The notes under the pieces are model-generated. The model worked only from the letters and a program-made list of their open reading frames with translations, was not told where the DNA came from and did no database searches. Below, one piece after another: positions 63,223 to 64,000 of a DNA stretch of 64,000 nt. The position numbers and the translations under genes were made by a program. Within the stretch, counting starts at the first letter, position 1. Each line of letters opens with the position of its first letter. The DNA comes from Billgrantia bachuensis (lineage in GTDB: Bacteria; Pseudomonadota; Gammaproteobacteria; Pseudomonadales; Halomonadaceae), in the NCBI RefSeq assembly GCF_011742165.1, contig NZ_JAAQTO010000047.1, positions 17,568 to 81,567 of the forward strand. The letters are read 5' to 3'.

Positions 63223-63440
63223 CGGGGCCTCATGGCCGAGCCCATGCTCATGCCAAGGGAGAGGAGCAGCGATGGCATCATGTTATTTCCATTCTCAAAA
63301 CGTTAATGGGGTATCGCCCCGGGAGGGTCTCCCCTACCTTAACCAAGGCAGCCATAATTACCTCAATAAGCTTTTCAGCACCATATCGATGGTGGACAGT
63401 TGCGTTTCCCGCTATGGGAGCCATTCGAGCAGAGGAACCA

Positions 63441-63899
63441 ATGCAGCTACTGACGACCCGGGTCGCCCCGGAGTGGGTCGACTACAACGGCCATATGAAC
63501 GATGCCGAATACGCCAGAGTCTTCTCGCTGGCGGTGGATACGCTGATGGAACGGATTGGGCTCGATGAAGGTGGCCGCGAGAATCTGGGGTACACGCTTT
63601 TTACCTTGGAGACGCACCTCTGCTACCGGCGCGAGGCCCACCAGGGGCAGGCATTGACCGTCGACGTGCTGCTGCTCGATCGCGACGCCAAGCGACTGCA
63701 CCTGTTCTTCACCATGCATGACGCCAACGGCGAGCTGCTGGCTACCAGCGAGCAGATGCTGATGGGCATCGATACGCACCAGAACCGGCCCGCCCCGTTC
63801 CCGCCCGCCGTGGTCGACGCCATCGAGGCCCTGCCGCGGGCCGAAGCCGACGCCTGGCCACAGGCCGCCGGTCGGCGTATCGGCATTCCGCGGCGTTGA
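63441..63899 (+). CDS. Hotdog-fold acyl-CoA thioesterase (possibly betainyl-CoA thioesterase-like)
   Basis: A 152-aa hotdog protein with VDYNGHMNDAEYARVFSLA (residues about 13-31), where the Asp is the usual catalytic residue of 4-hydroxybenzoyl-CoA-type thioesterases. It most resembles the thioesterase associated with carnitine degradation (CdhB), but no carnitine dehydrogenase gene is in the window. AGAGGA precedes the ATG at 63441. It converges with etfA. Confidence 0.75.
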   Translation: MQLLTTRVAPEWVDYNGHMNDAEYARVFSLAVDTLMERIGLDEGGRENLGYTLFTLETHLCYRREAHQGQALTVDVLLLDRDAKRLHLFFTMHDANGELLATSEQMLMGIDTHQNRPAPFPPAVVDAIEALPRAEADAWPQAAGRRIGIPRR

Positions 63900-63905
63900 G
63901 GGGAG

Positions 63906-64000
63906 TTACAACTTGTTTTCCAGCTCCGGCAGGATCTCGAACAGGTCGCCCACCAGGCCGTAATCGGCCACCTGGAAGATCGGCGCCTCCTCGTCCTTGT
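63906..64000 (-). CDS. etfA: Electron transfer flavoprotein alpha subunit, C-terminal end (partial)
   Basis: The minus strand encodes the last ~31 residues ending [25 protein letters not shown] and a TAA stop at 63906-63908. This matches the C-terminus of EtfA, which takes electrons from acyl-CoA and related dehydrogenases. The rest lies right of the window. Confidence 0.85.
   Translation of the reverse strand, partial: KDEEAPIFQVADYGLVGDLFEILPELENKL

Noticed and set aside
63310..63345. Short GGGAG/CTCCC hairpin in the gap before the thioesterase gene as a riboswitch
   Set aside because: Too short and no conserved aptamer pattern recognised.

Overview
The window is high-GC gammaproteobacterial DNA, most likely from a member of the Halomonadaceae (Halomonas or a relative). 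That placement is inferred from base composition, the mix of transport and aromatic/acyl-CoA catabolic genes, and Zur, Fur and MntR sites of gammaproteobacterial form. It is mostly chromosome-like and densely coding. No rRNA, tRNA, insertion sequence or CRISPR array was seen. The first ~3.2 kb is visibly more AT-rich than the rest and looks like an accessory defence region.

Layout. 1-3.2 kb: a type I-E-like cas3 running off the left edge, divergent from a WYL-domain regulator, with a strong inverted repeat between them. 3.3-3.9 kb: a RutE-like nitroreductase. 3.9-10.9 kb: a LacI regulator divergent from a tight operon of TRAP transporter (DctPQM), VOC protein, RuBisCO-like protein and DUF1537 sugar-acid kinase. 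This looks like an uptake-and-cleavage route for a branched or oxidised sugar acid related to 3-oxo-isoapionate degradation. 10.9-14.4 kb: a TspO remnant, a CadC/TolB/TPR regulator, a methyltransferase and an unknown exported protein. 14.5-18.5 kb: a zinc ABC importer with two separate permeases, a small His-rich membrane ORF and two Zur-like boxes. 18.6-26.4 kb: a Tat-exported SMP-30-like lactonase, then a LivK-like binding protein with acyl-CoA ligase, dehydrogenase and thiolase, and a convergent AraC regulator. 26.5-35.0 kb: an AttH-type ABC system, LysR, DoxX, a DODA-type dioxygenase, GloA, an NlpC/P60 lipoprotein and ThiE. 35.0-38.3 kb: MntR divergent from a manganese ABC importer. 38.4-44.1 kb: an EamA exporter, an AraC regulator, and an XdhC plus two-subunit molybdenum hydroxylase. 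44.4-49.2 kb: an Opp/Nik-type ABC importer behind a Zur-like box. 49.3-53.3 kb: a DD-carboxypeptidase with SPOR domain, a Zur-boxed dksA2-COG0523 pair, and a lone hcp behind an unusual triple repeat. 53.5-60.9 kb: a Fur-type siderophore system (FepCDG-like ABC, two binding proteins, TonB receptor). 61.0-64.0 kb: LysR, a lipoprotein, TauE/SafE, a hotdog thioesterase and the end of etfA.

Metal homeostasis dominates. Four Zur-like boxes share a TGTTATG core and tie together the zinc ABC genes, the Opp-type importer and the zinc-sparing dksA2-COG0523 pair. Separate Mn (MntR) and Fe (Fur) modules lie nearby. The best candidates for undescribed biology are the RuBisCO-like-protein/VOC/kinase operon, the cas3-WYL control region, the His-rich small ORF coupled to the zinc ABC ATPase, and the alternating 20-bp-spaced repeat upstream of hcp.
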